Shown here: positions 27,657-37,141 of the stretch, piece by piece | Position numbering within the stretch: the first letter of the stretch is position 1 | How the letters are laid out: the number at the start of each line of letters is the position of its first letter | Assembly: GCA_943846745.1 (NCBI GenBank) | Contig: OX044360.1 | Span: 2,666,001 to 2,730,000, forward strand | Reading direction: 5' to 3' | Source of the DNA: Opacimonas sp002292215 | Lineage (GTDB): Bacteria > Pseudomonadota > Gammaproteobacteria > Enterobacterales > Alteromonadaceae | DNA length: 64,000 bases | Position numbers and translations under genes: made by a program | The notes under the pieces: generated by a model | Databases searched by the model: none | The model's input: only the letters and a program-made list of their open reading frames with translations | What the model was told of the DNA's origin: nothing

Positions 27657-28675
27657 ACGTGACTGTCCGTTGTGATTGAATAAAATGAACCGCGAATTGT
27701 GCCAATTGCCCGAGCGGGGAAATACACACTGTAAAACTTGACTACATCCCACCAAGAGACACATTGGGGCACTAATCGAATGAGGCGAATACAATATGCC
27801 AAAAAGGGAATGATGAATCCGATTAACGCACTACAGCCTATGATTAAGGGCAATGTGAGTGTCGTTATCGCAAAGCTCATAAGGCACACTGTCGCGATGC
27901 TAAAAGTAATAACTAAATACAGTGGGATAATGAAACTAGGCACTTCTCTCAGAGGCAATTTACGGCCTTTTAATGACGCAATATTGGATTGCCCGCGCCA
28001 AATTTCTTTGCGATACATCTCATGTAATATTTTATCTTCACCAAGGTGAATATAAGCGGTATCGGATGAATAAAAACAAGGACCAATTTGACTCAGTGAT
28101 TGAGTAAAATAATAGTCTTCACACGTCGCTAAATGCTCAGGAAACCCACCGACAATATCGCAGTGACTTCGGCGGAGAAATAGATTACGTCCAGGTAAAA
28201 ATGTCACGTTAGTATCGAGTTCAACATTGGATAATGAAGTACGGATATGTTCTAAAATTAGAGCATTAAGAGGTGCTTGTTGGTGAGCGCTAACTAATAC
28301 TCTGTTATTTTTATGTAATGCACTAAAGAGTATTTGTAGCCAGTTATTGGATAATTGGATATCGGCATCAATAAATGCTAAATAAGTTGCTTTTGATAGG
28401 GCAACACCTCTATTTCGTTGTGCCGAAATGGTTACCGTATCAGGAGCTTGAAGAATGCTAAGTGTCAATTTCTGTTGCAGTTCATCGGGTATAGTCAACG
28501 GCGTAATATTCTTCGTAACAACGATGACATCAACCGCAAAGCCGGTTTGATCTTGAGCCGCGATAGATGCCAATGTTTGAATCAACATGGTTTCGCGGCC
28601 TTTATGAGGGATCACAAAAGATACAGTATGCAAGGTACAGGTAGATCTCGATGATATTTTTTCAGAGCGTTCCAT
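27653..28675 (-). CDS. Glycosyltransferase family 2 protein with C-terminal membrane helices
   Basis: About 340 residues. The GT-A domain shows VSFVIPHKGRETMLIQTL, the donor motif AFIDADIQLSNNWL and a FPEHLATCEDYYF acidic motif. Two hydrophobic helices follow near 240-300, so the enzyme is membrane-attached, as in many polyprenyl-linked sugar transferases. Two in-frame ATG codons exist; 28675, just after the previous stop, gives the cleaner N-terminus, and 28690 would overlap it. Coupled to the GT4 gene downstream. Confidence 0.87.
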   Translation of the reverse strand: MERSEKISSRSTCTLHTVSFVIPHKGRETMLIQTLASIAAQDQTGFAVDVIVVTKNITPLTIPDELQQKLTLSILQAPDTVTISAQRNRGVALSKATYLAFIDADIQLSNNWLQILFSALHKNNRVLVSAHQQAPLNALILEHIRTSLSNVELDTNVTFLPGRNLFLRRSHCDIVGGFPEHLATCEDYYFTQSLSQIGPCFYSSDTAYIHLGEDKILHEMYRKEIWRGQSNIASLKGRKLPLREVPSFIIPLYLVITFSIATVCLMSFAITTLTLPLIIGCSALIGFIIPFLAYCIRLIRLVPQCVSWWDVVKFYSVYFPARAIGTIRGSFYSITTDSHV

Positions 28676-28677
28676 GC

Positions 28678-31230
28678 TTAGTGTATCCATTTATTGAAGC
28701 GTTGACTGCGTTTTTTTAATTGATTTATTTCATGTTTTATCGACCAATCACGTAAATTGTGCAGCGCTATTTGATGAATTGGCGTTTTTTTGTGTATATC
28801 TAAATAGTGCGCAGTGCACGCTTCATCATGTTTATTGATATTGAGCTGAGACTCAGAATTTAATGCCGTATACAACGTGTTACCACCATAATTTTGCATG
28901 ATTAACGCTTGGATCCGACTAAAACCCGTTTCCTCACTAGCACTTAATTTTGTTAACACATATTGTTCCAGTTCCGTCGCTTTTTGTTGATATACCTTTT
29001 GTTTGGTTGGATTGATATACGCAGCAAAACTTAAAATATCTACTTTACGTAAATCTTGCCCTGACCAAGTCTGATTCGGGTATTCAAGCACCTCAGGTTT
29101 TGTTAGATAAGGATATTCATATGCGACCATCCAATCTGCAAATTTGATGACAAGCTGCTGGCAGTGCAGCCAGAGTTGATGCTCTTGCGTGGTAATCGGA
29201 AATGTTTGGCACAAGCGCATAAATCGACAGACGGCTTGCAAAAAGACGGTGTAAAACCAATTGTGTTCGACATCATCAAGCCGTCGCAGTGTTAAATCCT
29301 CTGATAAGTTTACCGTGTGTAAAATGACATCAAATGCTTTATGCAAATAATATTGATCATGTAATAACAGATACATATCTAATGTCGCATTAATATAGTT
29401 GGCGGTACCTCGGTCTAGAGGGTAAGTGTTCGTGGTGATGTTTTTAAGATCGACGCGATGGCGATTTTTTATTGCTAATATCAAACCAACCATCGAATGA
29501 TCACCATCGTAAACCTGCTCAATCCAACGATAAAGACTGATGACGGCTTCTTTAGCATAAGGATCGCCGGTCAAAAAATAGTAATATAATAAGCCGGTGC
29601 TGTAACAATGTTGTCCGCCAGGCCCACCGCCTCCAGCATGGTCTTCATACGCATCCGCTTGGTGGTGTTGTGAGTAGGTTCGATGCGTACTTGATAATGC
29701 GGGCAAATAATGGTCGGTATGCCAGAAAAGTCCGCCATTGTATTCAGGCTTGTCGAGTTGGGTGTGATAAATATCAATATGCACGATATGTTCGGCTAAA
29801 TCCTGTGCCAAGGTCATATATCGTGGATCTTGAGTTAACAATCCTTGTTTAATGAGACCGAGTAAAGGATCGTATTGGTTGTTATAAAAGCTGATAAAGG
29901 CCTTGTCACCAGTATGATGTTCAGCTTCATGATCCGCATAAATTTCACCAAAATGGCGAAAGCCGAACATATCAGCCGTTTCGCGTTTATTATAATAATG
30001 GCTTTTACCTGTTAAGCCTTGGTTCAATAAAGGCTGTAATGGACTATCAAGTTGTTGCTGATGAAATAACTCTAATGCACCTGTGGTGCTTAAATAATGA
30101 GGCTCTAAAATGACGGTGATAGCAGTGACTACTGCACAAGGTAGATGTGTTAGTAATAGTGTTCGCTGCCAACGCTCACCGGGTTGCAATTCGTTTAATA
30201 GTGCGATAGCTGCTGAGTGGAATCCCCAAGTAATACACCAGTCGTTGTGTGACTGCTTAATATCTAGAGTGCTTGGGAATTTTTGCCAAAAATGGGTTAA
30301 CTGACAATAGCAAGACAAGCGCTGTTCTGAAATATGTACTGTTGGCTCGACACGCGTAAATGAAGATGGCTCACCATCAACTAACGTGTAAGGATGTGTA
30401 ATGGGGGAAGTGAGCGATTCATCGATATGGGCATCACTATTCCAATGTTTGCCACCGCTACTGAGTTGTTCTACTTTTAATTTTGAAGCACTTGAATAGG
30501 CACTCTCTGCATGTAATTGGGTTGTGATAGTATTGCTGCTGTTACATTTTAGCAGGCATCCCCAATGATCAATCATGACACCATTAGGATCACCTAAGTC
30601 CCAAGTACCATTAGGATGTTGTGCAGCTGCCGGATTATGTAATACGGATTCAATATACACCTCGCCAGTCGCATAAATAACTCGAATATGGATATTGTTG
30701 ATAACGCATTGTGTACCGCAATACACACGCAACGCACACTGCACATCACAAAATAGTGCTGCTTGTGCGATATATTCTTTGATTGATATGATTGTAAAAT
30801 CAGTTCGCTCAACATCCTCAAACAATAATATAAAGTTTAGTGACCACAGCTCATTGGTAATGCCATTGTGATTGATGTTAATGACTTGCTCGGCGCAGTG
30901 GATGTTAACCGTATTTTCTTGATCGATATTGCAAAAAGGTTGACTCGGTATGACGTCATTAATTGATTGGTGTAATGAAAATGTATGTTGCGATTGCGCA
31001 GCTAAGGCGACGATTGTGTTGATCTGTAGCCAACGAATCGACTGATCCGGCCAAAAGGCTAAGGGTTCGACGTGGACGGGGTAAATCGTACCTAAATGAT
31101 CCACTAACACAAAATCCATACTTAGCGTTAATTGCCCCTGTATACACGGAAGTCCTTGCTGCAACACATAATGTTGCACCTCAATATCACTGGGATTATT
31201 AATGGCAAATATATTGCTAAGCTTTATCAT
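28678..31230 (-). CDS. PL26/YetA-like (exo-rhamnogalacturonan lyase family-like) protein, copy A
   Basis: An 850-residue protein. The N-terminal domain (QQGLPCIQGQL, then a Pro-Phe/Trp segment with FWPDQSIRWLQI) looks like the RIFT-barrel N-domain of the PcRGLX/YetA group of polysaccharide lyases. Residues about 440-700 hold a toroid-like core with FRHFGEIYADHEA, FYNNQYDPLLG, EYNGGLFWHTDHYLPA, GGGGPGGQHCYSTGL and YPLDRGTANYI. Nearly all these motifs recur in the protein at 44185. No signal peptide is apparent. ATG 31230 has AGGACG five bases upstream. Its role is likely cleavage or trimming of an EPS chain or intermediate. The family assignment is from remembered motifs, not a search. Confidence 0.65.
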   Translation of the reverse strand: MIKLSNIFAINNPSDIEVQHYVLQQGLPCIQGQLTLSMDFVLVDHLGTIYPVHVEPLAFWPDQSIRWLQINTIVALAAQSQHTFSLHQSINDVIPSQPFCNIDQENTVNIHCAEQVININHNGITNELWSLNFILLFEDVERTDFTIISIKEYIAQAALFCDVQCALRVYCGTQCVINNIHIRVIYATGEVYIESVLHNPAAAQHPNGTWDLGDPNGVMIDHWGCLLKCNSSNTITTQLHAESAYSSASKLKVEQLSSGGKHWNSDAHIDESLTSPITHPYTLVDGEPSSFTRVEPTVHISEQRLSCYCQLTHFWQKFPSTLDIKQSHNDWCITWGFHSAAIALLNELQPGERWQRTLLLTHLPCAVVTAITVILEPHYLSTTGALELFHQQQLDSPLQPLLNQGLTGKSHYYNKRETADMFGFRHFGEIYADHEAEHHTGDKAFISFYNNQYDPLLGLIKQGLLTQDPRYMTLAQDLAEHIVHIDIYHTQLDKPEYNGGLFWHTDHYLPALSSTHRTYSQHHQADAYEDHAGGGGPGGQHCYSTGLLYYYFLTGDPYAKEAVISLYRWIEQVYDGDHSMVGLILAIKNRHRVDLKNITTNTYPLDRGTANYINATLDMYLLLHDQYYLHKAFDVILHTVNLSEDLTLRRLDDVEHNWFYTVFLQAVCRFMRLCQTFPITTQEHQLWLHCQQLVIKFADWMVAYEYPYLTKPEVLEYPNQTWSGQDLRKVDILSFAAYINPTKQKVYQQKATELEQYVLTKLSASEETGFSRIQALIMQNYGGNTLYTALNSESQLNINKHDEACTAHYLDIHKKTPIHQIALHNLRDWSIKHEINQLKKRSQRFNKWIH

Positions 31231-31266
31231 TTTTCGTCCTGAAATCATGCATAGAGATCGGTTGCG

Positions 31267-32364
31267 TCATGCGGGTTTAGTTAGCAATGTTTGCACTTTA
31301 TGGAGTGACCGCTTAATTTGGTAAGTCATCGAATTACGCGACAAATGAGTCGAATAAAATCGATACTGATGGTCACTTAAGGATGTTTTATATGGGCTTT
31401 CTCCGCCTAAGAAATCATAGCTGTTGCAGTCTAATCTTGCATAATATTGCATGGCTAACGAATGCATAACCAACCCAACTTTACATTTATTATCGGCACT
31501 GACGTAATTAACACCAGATAAATAAAAATAGACTTTACCGTTTGACTTAAAATTATATAAATACCCCAAATTAATCTTACCAGCAGTAAATTCTAATAGA
31601 TGAATATCTTGTTTGGGGTGTTGGAGTAACAGCAGTTGTTGATGAAATTCAACAAATTTAGGATTATCGAATCCGCTCCCAAAATCGCTTTCCCCCCATC
31701 TTGATTTATGTAGCTCGCCAAGTGGGTGTAGATGTTCTAGTGCATCTATACCGGTGTGTTGAGTGATAACAATGTTTCCATATTCACTTTCAATATAACG
31801 TAGAGCCCGTTTAATTTGAGCGCGTCGATTTTTTGAAAAACTCCCTAATAGTGAATGTAAATCAGCAAATTCAGGAGTGAGGTGTTTAGCAAACCCTTGA
31901 ACAATTTCTTGTTCGGTATTAAACAATCCATTATCTGACCAATCACGCGCTTCAATTTTACTGGTATTGATAATGACGCAATCAATCTTGTCATGGATAA
32001 AACAATGGTTGATCCATGCATTGCGACAAGCTTGAATATCTTGCTCATTGGCTAAAATATCGTTGTATTCAATCCATGCTTGATCTAGAGGTTGCTTACC
32101 GCTTTGATTGAGATAAAGCTGTTTATAGCCGATGCCAAAACCAGACTTGGAGATTTCACCTGCAATACAGATCCCAATCGGGTTTTGCAGGTTACCTGTC
32201 CGATAAAATACAAATACGTGGAGTGGCTGAGATAACGTCAACAACCAAGTGCCAATCCACGACCATGACAAAAAGAACGAAGTGCTCTCATGTTCTATAT
32301 CTTGCCAAATTTGGGCAATTTCAGGCAGGCTTAACACTTGCCTTTGTACCAATATTTCGGTCAT
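31267..32364 (-). CDS. CelD/FemAB-like GNAT acyltransferase
   Basis: A 365-residue protein of the BcsL/CelD-type GNAT fold. It has FSKNRRAQIKRALRYIE (the family's basic helix), GKINLGYLYNF and SYDFLGGESPYKTSLSDHQY near the C-terminus. These resemble the double-GNAT proteins often encoded in EPS clusters that acylate sugars or aminoacylate glycans. Distinct from, but structurally parallel to, the XrtA-associated FemAB protein at 24441. Eight bases separate it from the PrsT gene upstream. The substrate is unknown. Confidence 0.78.
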   Translation of the reverse strand: MTEILVQRQVLSLPEIAQIWQDIEHESTSFFLSWSWIGTWLLTLSQPLHVFVFYRTGNLQNPIGICIAGEISKSGFGIGYKQLYLNQSGKQPLDQAWIEYNDILANEQDIQACRNAWINHCFIHDKIDCVIINTSKIEARDWSDNGLFNTEQEIVQGFAKHLTPEFADLHSLLGSFSKNRRAQIKRALRYIESEYGNIVITQHTGIDALEHLHPLGELHKSRWGESDFGSGFDNPKFVEFHQQLLLLQHPKQDIHLLEFTAGKINLGYLYNFKSNGKVYFYLSGVNYVSADNKCKVGLVMHSLAMQYYARLDCNSYDFLGGESPYKTSLSDHQYRFYSTHLSRNSMTYQIKRSLHKVQTLLTKPA

Positions 32365-32372
32365 TATATTAC

Positions 32373-35135
32373 TTAACCGCTGATCTTATTTTGCAATTGG
32401 GTTAACCGAGAAATGAGTTCAGGCTCATTGGAAGAAATACTATCGAGTATTTTCTTCGCTTCTTTTTGATTGCCGGCTGCAATTAATACTTCGGCATAAT
32501 TTAACACAATCGGTACATCAAACGGGGCTGTGCTATAAGCAATTTCTAAAAATGCAAGGGCACTGGTTACATCGTCTTGTTTATATTTAATCATTCCCAA
32601 AGTATCGAGCACCTTTTCATTACTCGGATCGACATCTAGCGCTTGCTTAGCATAGTTTTCAGCATCTGCATTTTGTTCAAGTAGGTAGTAGCTGTATGCC
32701 AGATTATTTAAAATAAATACATTTTTAGGTACCCTAGAATTTAAATTCAAGAGCACATGTACTGCTTTAGGCGTGTCATGTTTGATTAAAAAGGATCCTA
32801 GCATGCCTGCGGCTGTTAAATCATTTTTGTGAGTGTTGGTGTGCTTTGTTAACAGCGAAATGGCATCATCGATGCGTCCTAAATGATATAAACTTTGGCT
32901 ATATTTATGTACGATTGGATCGGAAGGGGCAGTCTCATACAAGACTTTATAACGGTCGACAGCCTCTTCATAATCTTGTGTATAAAAAGCAATATGGGCT
33001 AACGCTGTTTGTGCTTTTGGATGTTTTTCTTGCTCCTCATTGAGGATCAATATCGCATTCTTGGCTTCATTGTATTTTTTTAGTTCGATCAGTATATTCG
33101 CTTTGATGATCTTGAACATTGGAATTTGTGGATGCTGACTGATCGCTCGATTGACTAAGCGTTCGCTACTTATCCAATCCCGATTAAGCTCTAAAATACC
33201 CAGCTCTGCAATATACGGTTCAACGGATTTTGGATGGGTATTACGCCATTTTTCGTATTCTCGTTGCGCGCCCATAAAGTCATTTTTGGCTATTTTAGCA
33301 CTCGCAAGTAACGACCAAAACAAAGGTGGAGTGGTGGGATTGGTGACATAACTGCCCAATAACGTAATCACCCCATCGAAATCTTGAACTGCATAACGCG
33401 CACTCGCCAGTAATAAACGGTATTCGATACGTGATGGAAAGACCTTAAATGCACTCTCAATCTGACCTAAGTATGAACGTGTTGTATTTAGCCCTAAACT
33501 GGCATTGTACAGATGATTTAAGCTGCTTAAGTTATACGGGTCTATGGTTAGTACTTTTTGAATATAATCGATTGCTTCATCATAGTTGGTGGCAGTAATA
33601 TGAAAATCACTAAAAAACTGTAATGCAGTGATATTCTGAGGATCAATTTCGAGCACTTGTGCAAAAGCATCTTTCCCTTCGGAAAATTCATTTGTCGAAA
33701 GTTTAATGAGTGCTGTAAAAGTCAGCCCAATAACAGCTTGTCCATCAGCAATGACTGCTTTAGCTAATGTGAGTGCTTCAGCGTATTGTTTATTTTTGTA
33801 ATAGCCGAGTAACAATAAACGTCGGTTATCGGCTACGTTTTCACCATTTTCGACAGCGTTTTCAAGTTGTGCTATCGCATTATTGGTATTTAATGCGATA
33901 TTTAATAATGCTGATTTAGCTTTCATATCTTCGGATAACTCAACGCCAGCAGAGTCTAAGCGCTGGAGAAGTTTGGATGCCTCTTTCGAGCGACCATCTG
34001 CAGATAGTTTGTATGCCGTGGAGGTGATTAATTGCGGATCAATTTTATTAAAGTCCTTGGATAATAATGCTGCAACTGAATCATCGCTGTAACCTAGTTT
34101 CGCATTGGTTAATAGACGCGCATTGGTAATGGGATGATCATCAGGGAAGGTAATGTTAATCGCGTCAAGATAACGTTTCGCTTGCTCAAAATCGCCAGTT
34201 TTAATTGAACTTAATGCCGCTAATGAATAACTGGAAACTGAATAGAGTTGACCATCAATGGCTTTTTCGGCGTGCAGTTTAGCGGTGACATAGTCTTGAT
34301 TATGATATGCAATGACGGCGATGAGTTGTTGTACATAACCATTTAGCGGTAAGTCAACGACCAATTCATCTAACAACGGTTTAGCTAAATTGTAATTTTC
34401 ATTTTTAATCATAGCTGCGGCATAAAATAATTTAAACCGATTGTTGTTGGGTAAGGTGCTATGTATTTTCGCAAACACATCTTGTGCTTCGGAGAAACGC
34501 AGTAATAACGTTAATAATTGACCTTTGAGTAGCTGTGCTTCAGTAAACTTAGGTTGAATAGTGAGTACTTCATTAATCAATGCTAAGGCATCTTCATTTG
34601 CCGCTTGGGTTGCAGCATTGACCGCTGCTCCCAGATTGCTAAATACGGTTTCGGTGGTAATGTCATTGGCTAACTGAACACTCGACATTGCACCTTGGGT
34701 ATCATTTTGTTTGTAGTAGGATAATGCTTGATAGATATAAGCAGTAGCCAGTTGACCTTCGGTAATTTGTTGCACATGCTCTGAAGCCAAGTCATTCACA
34801 AACGAAATTAATCCAGAGTATTCAGCCATTAAATACTTGGCCTGCATTAAACCAGGGATCACGATGTTTAATTGATAATTATCGGCAAATAATTTGTTCC
34901 ATTCTTTATCTGCACTGCGGTAATCGCCTAATTCCATATAGCGAAGTGCTAGTAAAAAGCGTAATTTTGTTGATGTTGGATCTTCGGCTAACCCATTTTT
35001 GATTAACAAAATGGCCGTTCGCACGTCTTGAGCGCCAGGTTGAGATACCTGTTGAATAATTTGATCGGTCGTAAGTTGTTGTGTACATCCTGATAACAAT
35101 GCAATTGTGCACACAGCGATGGCTGTTTTTTTCAT
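32373..35135 (-). CDS. prsT: XrtA/PEP-CTERM-system TPR-repeat lipoprotein PrsT
   Basis: A 920-residue lipoprotein. Signal peptide MKKTAIAVCTIALLSGC with lipobox LSGC and Cys17, then about twenty tetratricopeptide-like helical repeats to the end (for example NVFILNNLAYSYYLLEQNAD and KVLDTLGMIKYKQDD). The length and lipoprotein-TPR architecture match the TIGR02917 family PrsT, which co-occurs with exosortase A and is probably a periplasmic scaffold for EPS or PEP-CTERM handling. A sigma-70-like promoter and a terminator lie upstream. It is the first gene of the long minus-strand operon. Confidence 0.92.
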   Translation of the reverse strand: MKKTAIAVCTIALLSGCTQQLTTDQIIQQVSQPGAQDVRTAILLIKNGLAEDPTSTKLRFLLALRYMELGDYRSADKEWNKLFADNYQLNIVIPGLMQAKYLMAEYSGLISFVNDLASEHVQQITEGQLATAYIYQALSYYKQNDTQGAMSSVQLANDITTETVFSNLGAAVNAATQAANEDALALINEVLTIQPKFTEAQLLKGQLLTLLLRFSEAQDVFAKIHSTLPNNNRFKLFYAAAMIKNENYNLAKPLLDELVVDLPLNGYVQQLIAVIAYHNQDYVTAKLHAEKAIDGQLYSVSSYSLAALSSIKTGDFEQAKRYLDAINITFPDDHPITNARLLTNAKLGYSDDSVAALLSKDFNKIDPQLITSTAYKLSADGRSKEASKLLQRLDSAGVELSEDMKAKSALLNIALNTNNAIAQLENAVENGENVADNRRLLLLGYYKNKQYAEALTLAKAVIADGQAVIGLTFTALIKLSTNEFSEGKDAFAQVLEIDPQNITALQFFSDFHITATNYDEAIDYIQKVLTIDPYNLSSLNHLYNASLGLNTTRSYLGQIESAFKVFPSRIEYRLLLASARYAVQDFDGVITLLGSYVTNPTTPPLFWSLLASAKIAKNDFMGAQREYEKWRNTHPKSVEPYIAELGILELNRDWISSERLVNRAISQHPQIPMFKIIKANILIELKKYNEAKNAILILNEEQEKHPKAQTALAHIAFYTQDYEEAVDRYKVLYETAPSDPIVHKYSQSLYHLGRIDDAISLLTKHTNTHKNDLTAAGMLGSFLIKHDTPKAVHVLLNLNSRVPKNVFILNNLAYSYYLLEQNADAENYAKQALDVDPSNEKVLDTLGMIKYKQDDVTSALAFLEIAYSTAPFDVPIVLNYAEVLIAAGNQKEAKKILDSISSNEPELISRLTQLQNKISG

Positions 35136-35160
35136 GAATTATCTACTCCTTTAGATATAA

Positions 35161-35188
35161 AACATAATATTGCACAAATTGTAGTCAA
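35161..35188 (-). promoter_or_regulatory. Candidate sigma-70 promoter of the prsT operon
   Basis: On the minus strand TTGACT (35188-35183) and TATGTT (35166-35161) are 16 bases apart, about 25 bases upstream of the prsT ATG at 35135, and directly follow the terminator of the PEP-CTERM gene. The -35 is near-consensus. This would make the long minus-strand operon independent of the sigma-54 promoter of the gene before it. Confidence 0.55.
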
Positions 35189-35193
35189 AAAAA

Positions 35194-35211
35194 AGCCCGC
35201 TTGCGCGGACT
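35194..35211 (-). terminator. Terminator of the PEP-CTERM gene
   Basis: Minus strand reads AGTCCGC, loop GCAA, GCGGGCT, followed by eight T. The seven-pair stem has one G-T wobble. It lies 20 bases past the PEP-CTERM stop and separates that gene from prsT. Confidence 0.85.
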
Positions 35212-35230
35212 TTTTCAATTAATCGGTAAA

Positions 35231-36151
35231 TTATTTTGCTTTGCGTCTTAAACCCGCTAGTGCTAACAAACCTGCACCGAAGATTGCAATTGATGAAGGC
35301 TCAGGAACATTAACAACAAATGTACCATCTAACGTTGTTTGACGAACAACCACATCACCATTAGCATCTGTTAACGCTAATAACTGAAAATCTTGTGGGA
35401 GCGGAGGGTTGACATTAGTATCAAGTCTGATTGTTGGTGTGCCACCACTCGCTAACATATCAAATACATCAACAAAACCACTGCCAGGTGCTTTCACATA
35501 CAAGAAGTTATCAGCTGCTGAAGTAATATCAAAGAATAAATCTAAATTTGGACCAGTGATATTAGAACTGGTTAATGATGCTTCTAATGCTACAAAAGTT
35601 GACGCAGAGATTAAGCTCTCAAAAGTGATTGTAAAAGATCCTGACGTATACATAGGACCTGAAGCTGTGATAACACCGTTTAAGAAATATTCAGACGTTA
35701 ATAGCCAAGTATTATCAAAACCTTCAACATCATCACTGTCTGTTAGTGGGCTTAAGTTATCCACATCGACTTGACCTGGTAAAGGTTGTGTTATGGTGAC
35801 TGGTGTGACGGTGTCTATCGCTGTACCTGAAATCGTTGGATTAATGCCTAATGCAACGAGATCACTCGTTTTATTCGTATCATAAAAAGTAGTACCTAAA
35901 CCAATCGGACCCAGCGTTGCGTCATATACAGACGTTGCTAGTAACTGACTGAAACCAAACTCGGTAAAAATTGAAGTGGTACTATCTGCATCAAATGCGG
36001 CGCCAGTGATCTGCGTTGTATTTGGAAGAATGACCGTGTCGTCATACACATTAGAGCCTAGGTCAATGTACATGTCTGTTGCTAATGCTGAAGCGGATGC
36101 TGCCATCGCAGTCGCTGCGAAAATTGATAATGCTAGTTTATTTGTTTTCAT
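35231..36151 (-). CDS. PEP-CTERM sorting-domain protein (exosortase substrate)
   Basis: A 306-residue secreted protein. Signal peptide cleaved near ASALA-TD (about residue 25). The body is Thr/Ser/Asp-rich with no Cys and looks like an all-beta extracellular domain. The tail is VPEPSSIAIFGAGLLALAGL then RRKAK: Pro-Glu-Pro at 283-285, a hydrophobic helix and a basic end, exactly the PEP-CTERM signal. It should be recognised by exosortase A (7482-9005) and released to the surface or EPS matrix. It is preceded by a sigma-54-like promoter and followed by its own terminator, so it is a single-gene unit. The function of the body is not recognised. Confidence 0.95.
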   Translation of the reverse strand: MKTNKLALSIFAATAMAASASALATDMYIDLGSNVYDDTVILPNTTQITGAAFDADSTTSIFTEFGFSQLLATSVYDATLGPIGLGTTFYDTNKTSDLVALGINPTISGTAIDTVTPVTITQPLPGQVDVDNLSPLTDSDDVEGFDNTWLLTSEYFLNGVITASGPMYTSGSFTITFESLISASTFVALEASLTSSNITGPNLDLFFDITSAADNFLYVKAPGSGFVDVFDMLASGGTPTIRLDTNVNPPLPQDFQLLALTDANGDVVVRQTTLDGTFVVNVPEPSSIAIFGAGLLALAGLRRKAK

Positions 36152-36189
36152 TACTCGTATCCATGTGTTGTGAAGTTCAAACTAAACAT

Positions 36190-36205
36190 TGCAGATGCCG
36201 TGCCA
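36190..36205 (-). promoter_or_regulatory. Sigma-54 (-24/-12) promoter of the PEP-CTERM gene
   Basis: Minus strand reads TGGCACGGCATCTGCA, matching the RpoN consensus TGGCACG-N4-TTGCA at all but one position (C for the first T of the -12 box). The GG and GC doublets are correctly spaced (10 bases between). It lies about 40 bases upstream of the ATG at 36151. PEP-CTERM genes in other species have been linked to an RpoN-dependent two-component pair (PrsK/PrsR), which is not in this window. Confidence 0.75.
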
Positions 36206-36286
36206 TTTTTTTAAATTGTTGTTTATTATAATGTATTTTAGATTTGGTTGTCGTTTGTATGAGTTGTGTGTAAAAAAATCAGACAG

Positions 36287-37141
36287 TTATTTAAGTACTA
36301 CTTTTTTAGCGATAATCAACTTAAGACGTTGTAACCAGCCTTTATAACCAAACGGGCAATATGTCGTGACGGCTTTATTCAAATACGCATCAACGTGAAA
36401 GCCTTTGGGGGCACAAACGATCTCGCCCCGCTCAAGCACTATTTTAAGTACCGTACTTTGTGCGATACCTGCACATAACTTGATTGCGACCGCTAATGAA
36501 GGACCTGTTTCAGAATGGAAATCGGCTTTTTCGGGCATCACTAGATATTTGGTTTGCAGCAGTGAGGGTGCTAAGCCCACCATAAACTTAAGTAACTTAT
36601 CGGATTTGTGATGACTACTCGAAAACCCAAAATAATCATCAAAATCCATTTTACCGGGTAAAAAGGTTAATAAAGCACAACCCATTCCGAGTGGGGCTGC
36701 AGTAACAATCGGAATCGATTTCTGCGTACAGGCACGGAATATCATTTCTCGAGCTTCCATCGCAAAAAAATCGAGACTATCGACATACACATCCACCCCT
36801 AATAAAAAATCGTCAACATTCTCGGCCGTCACGCCTTGGGCAAAATTGTGAATGTGTGCTTGAGGATTAATTTTACTTGTTATATCAGCCATGACTGCGG
36901 CTTTAGGCTGGTTAATTGTATCGGTAAATGCGCCGGTCTGACGGTTAAAATTATGTTCTTCAAATTCATCAAAATCAGCAATGTGAAAATGCTGAAAGCC
37001 TAATCGTGCTAAGGTGGTTAAATGTTCTCCGCCCACACCTCCCATTCCTGCAATCGCGATTTTTTTAGTACTAATAATGGCTTGCTCTGCAGGTGTGACC
37101 CAGCCAATATTACGTGAAAAGGCATTGTCATAATTGAACAT
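36287..37141 (-). CDS. ThiF/HesA-family (E1-like) adenylyltransferase
   Basis: A 284-residue protein. The nucleotide-binding motif is IAIAGMGGVGGEHL (about 30-43), followed by the ADFDEFEEHNFNRQ segment typical of E1-like adenylating enzymes and the VDSLDF Asp. C-terminal residues are basic. Such enzymes adenylate a C-terminal Gly of a ubiquitin-like protein or a small acid; no such partner is visible nearby. Its ATG overlaps the stop of the exosortase-associated acyltransferase (TAATG), so the two are likely to act together. No Cys pair for a zinc site is evident. The exact substrate is unknown. Confidence 0.83.
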   Translation of the reverse strand: MFNYDNAFSRNIGWVTPAEQAIISTKKIAIAGMGGVGGEHLTTLARLGFQHFHIADFDEFEEHNFNRQTGAFTDTINQPKAAVMADITSKINPQAHIHNFAQGVTAENVDDFLLGVDVYVDSLDFFAMEAREMIFRACTQKSIPIVTAAPLGMGCALLTFLPGKMDFDDYFGFSSSHHKSDKLLKFMVGLAPSLLQTKYLVMPEKADFHSETGPSLAVAIKLCAGIAQSTVLKIVLERGEIVCAPKGFHVDAYLNKAVTTYCPFGYKGWLQRLKLIIAKKVVLK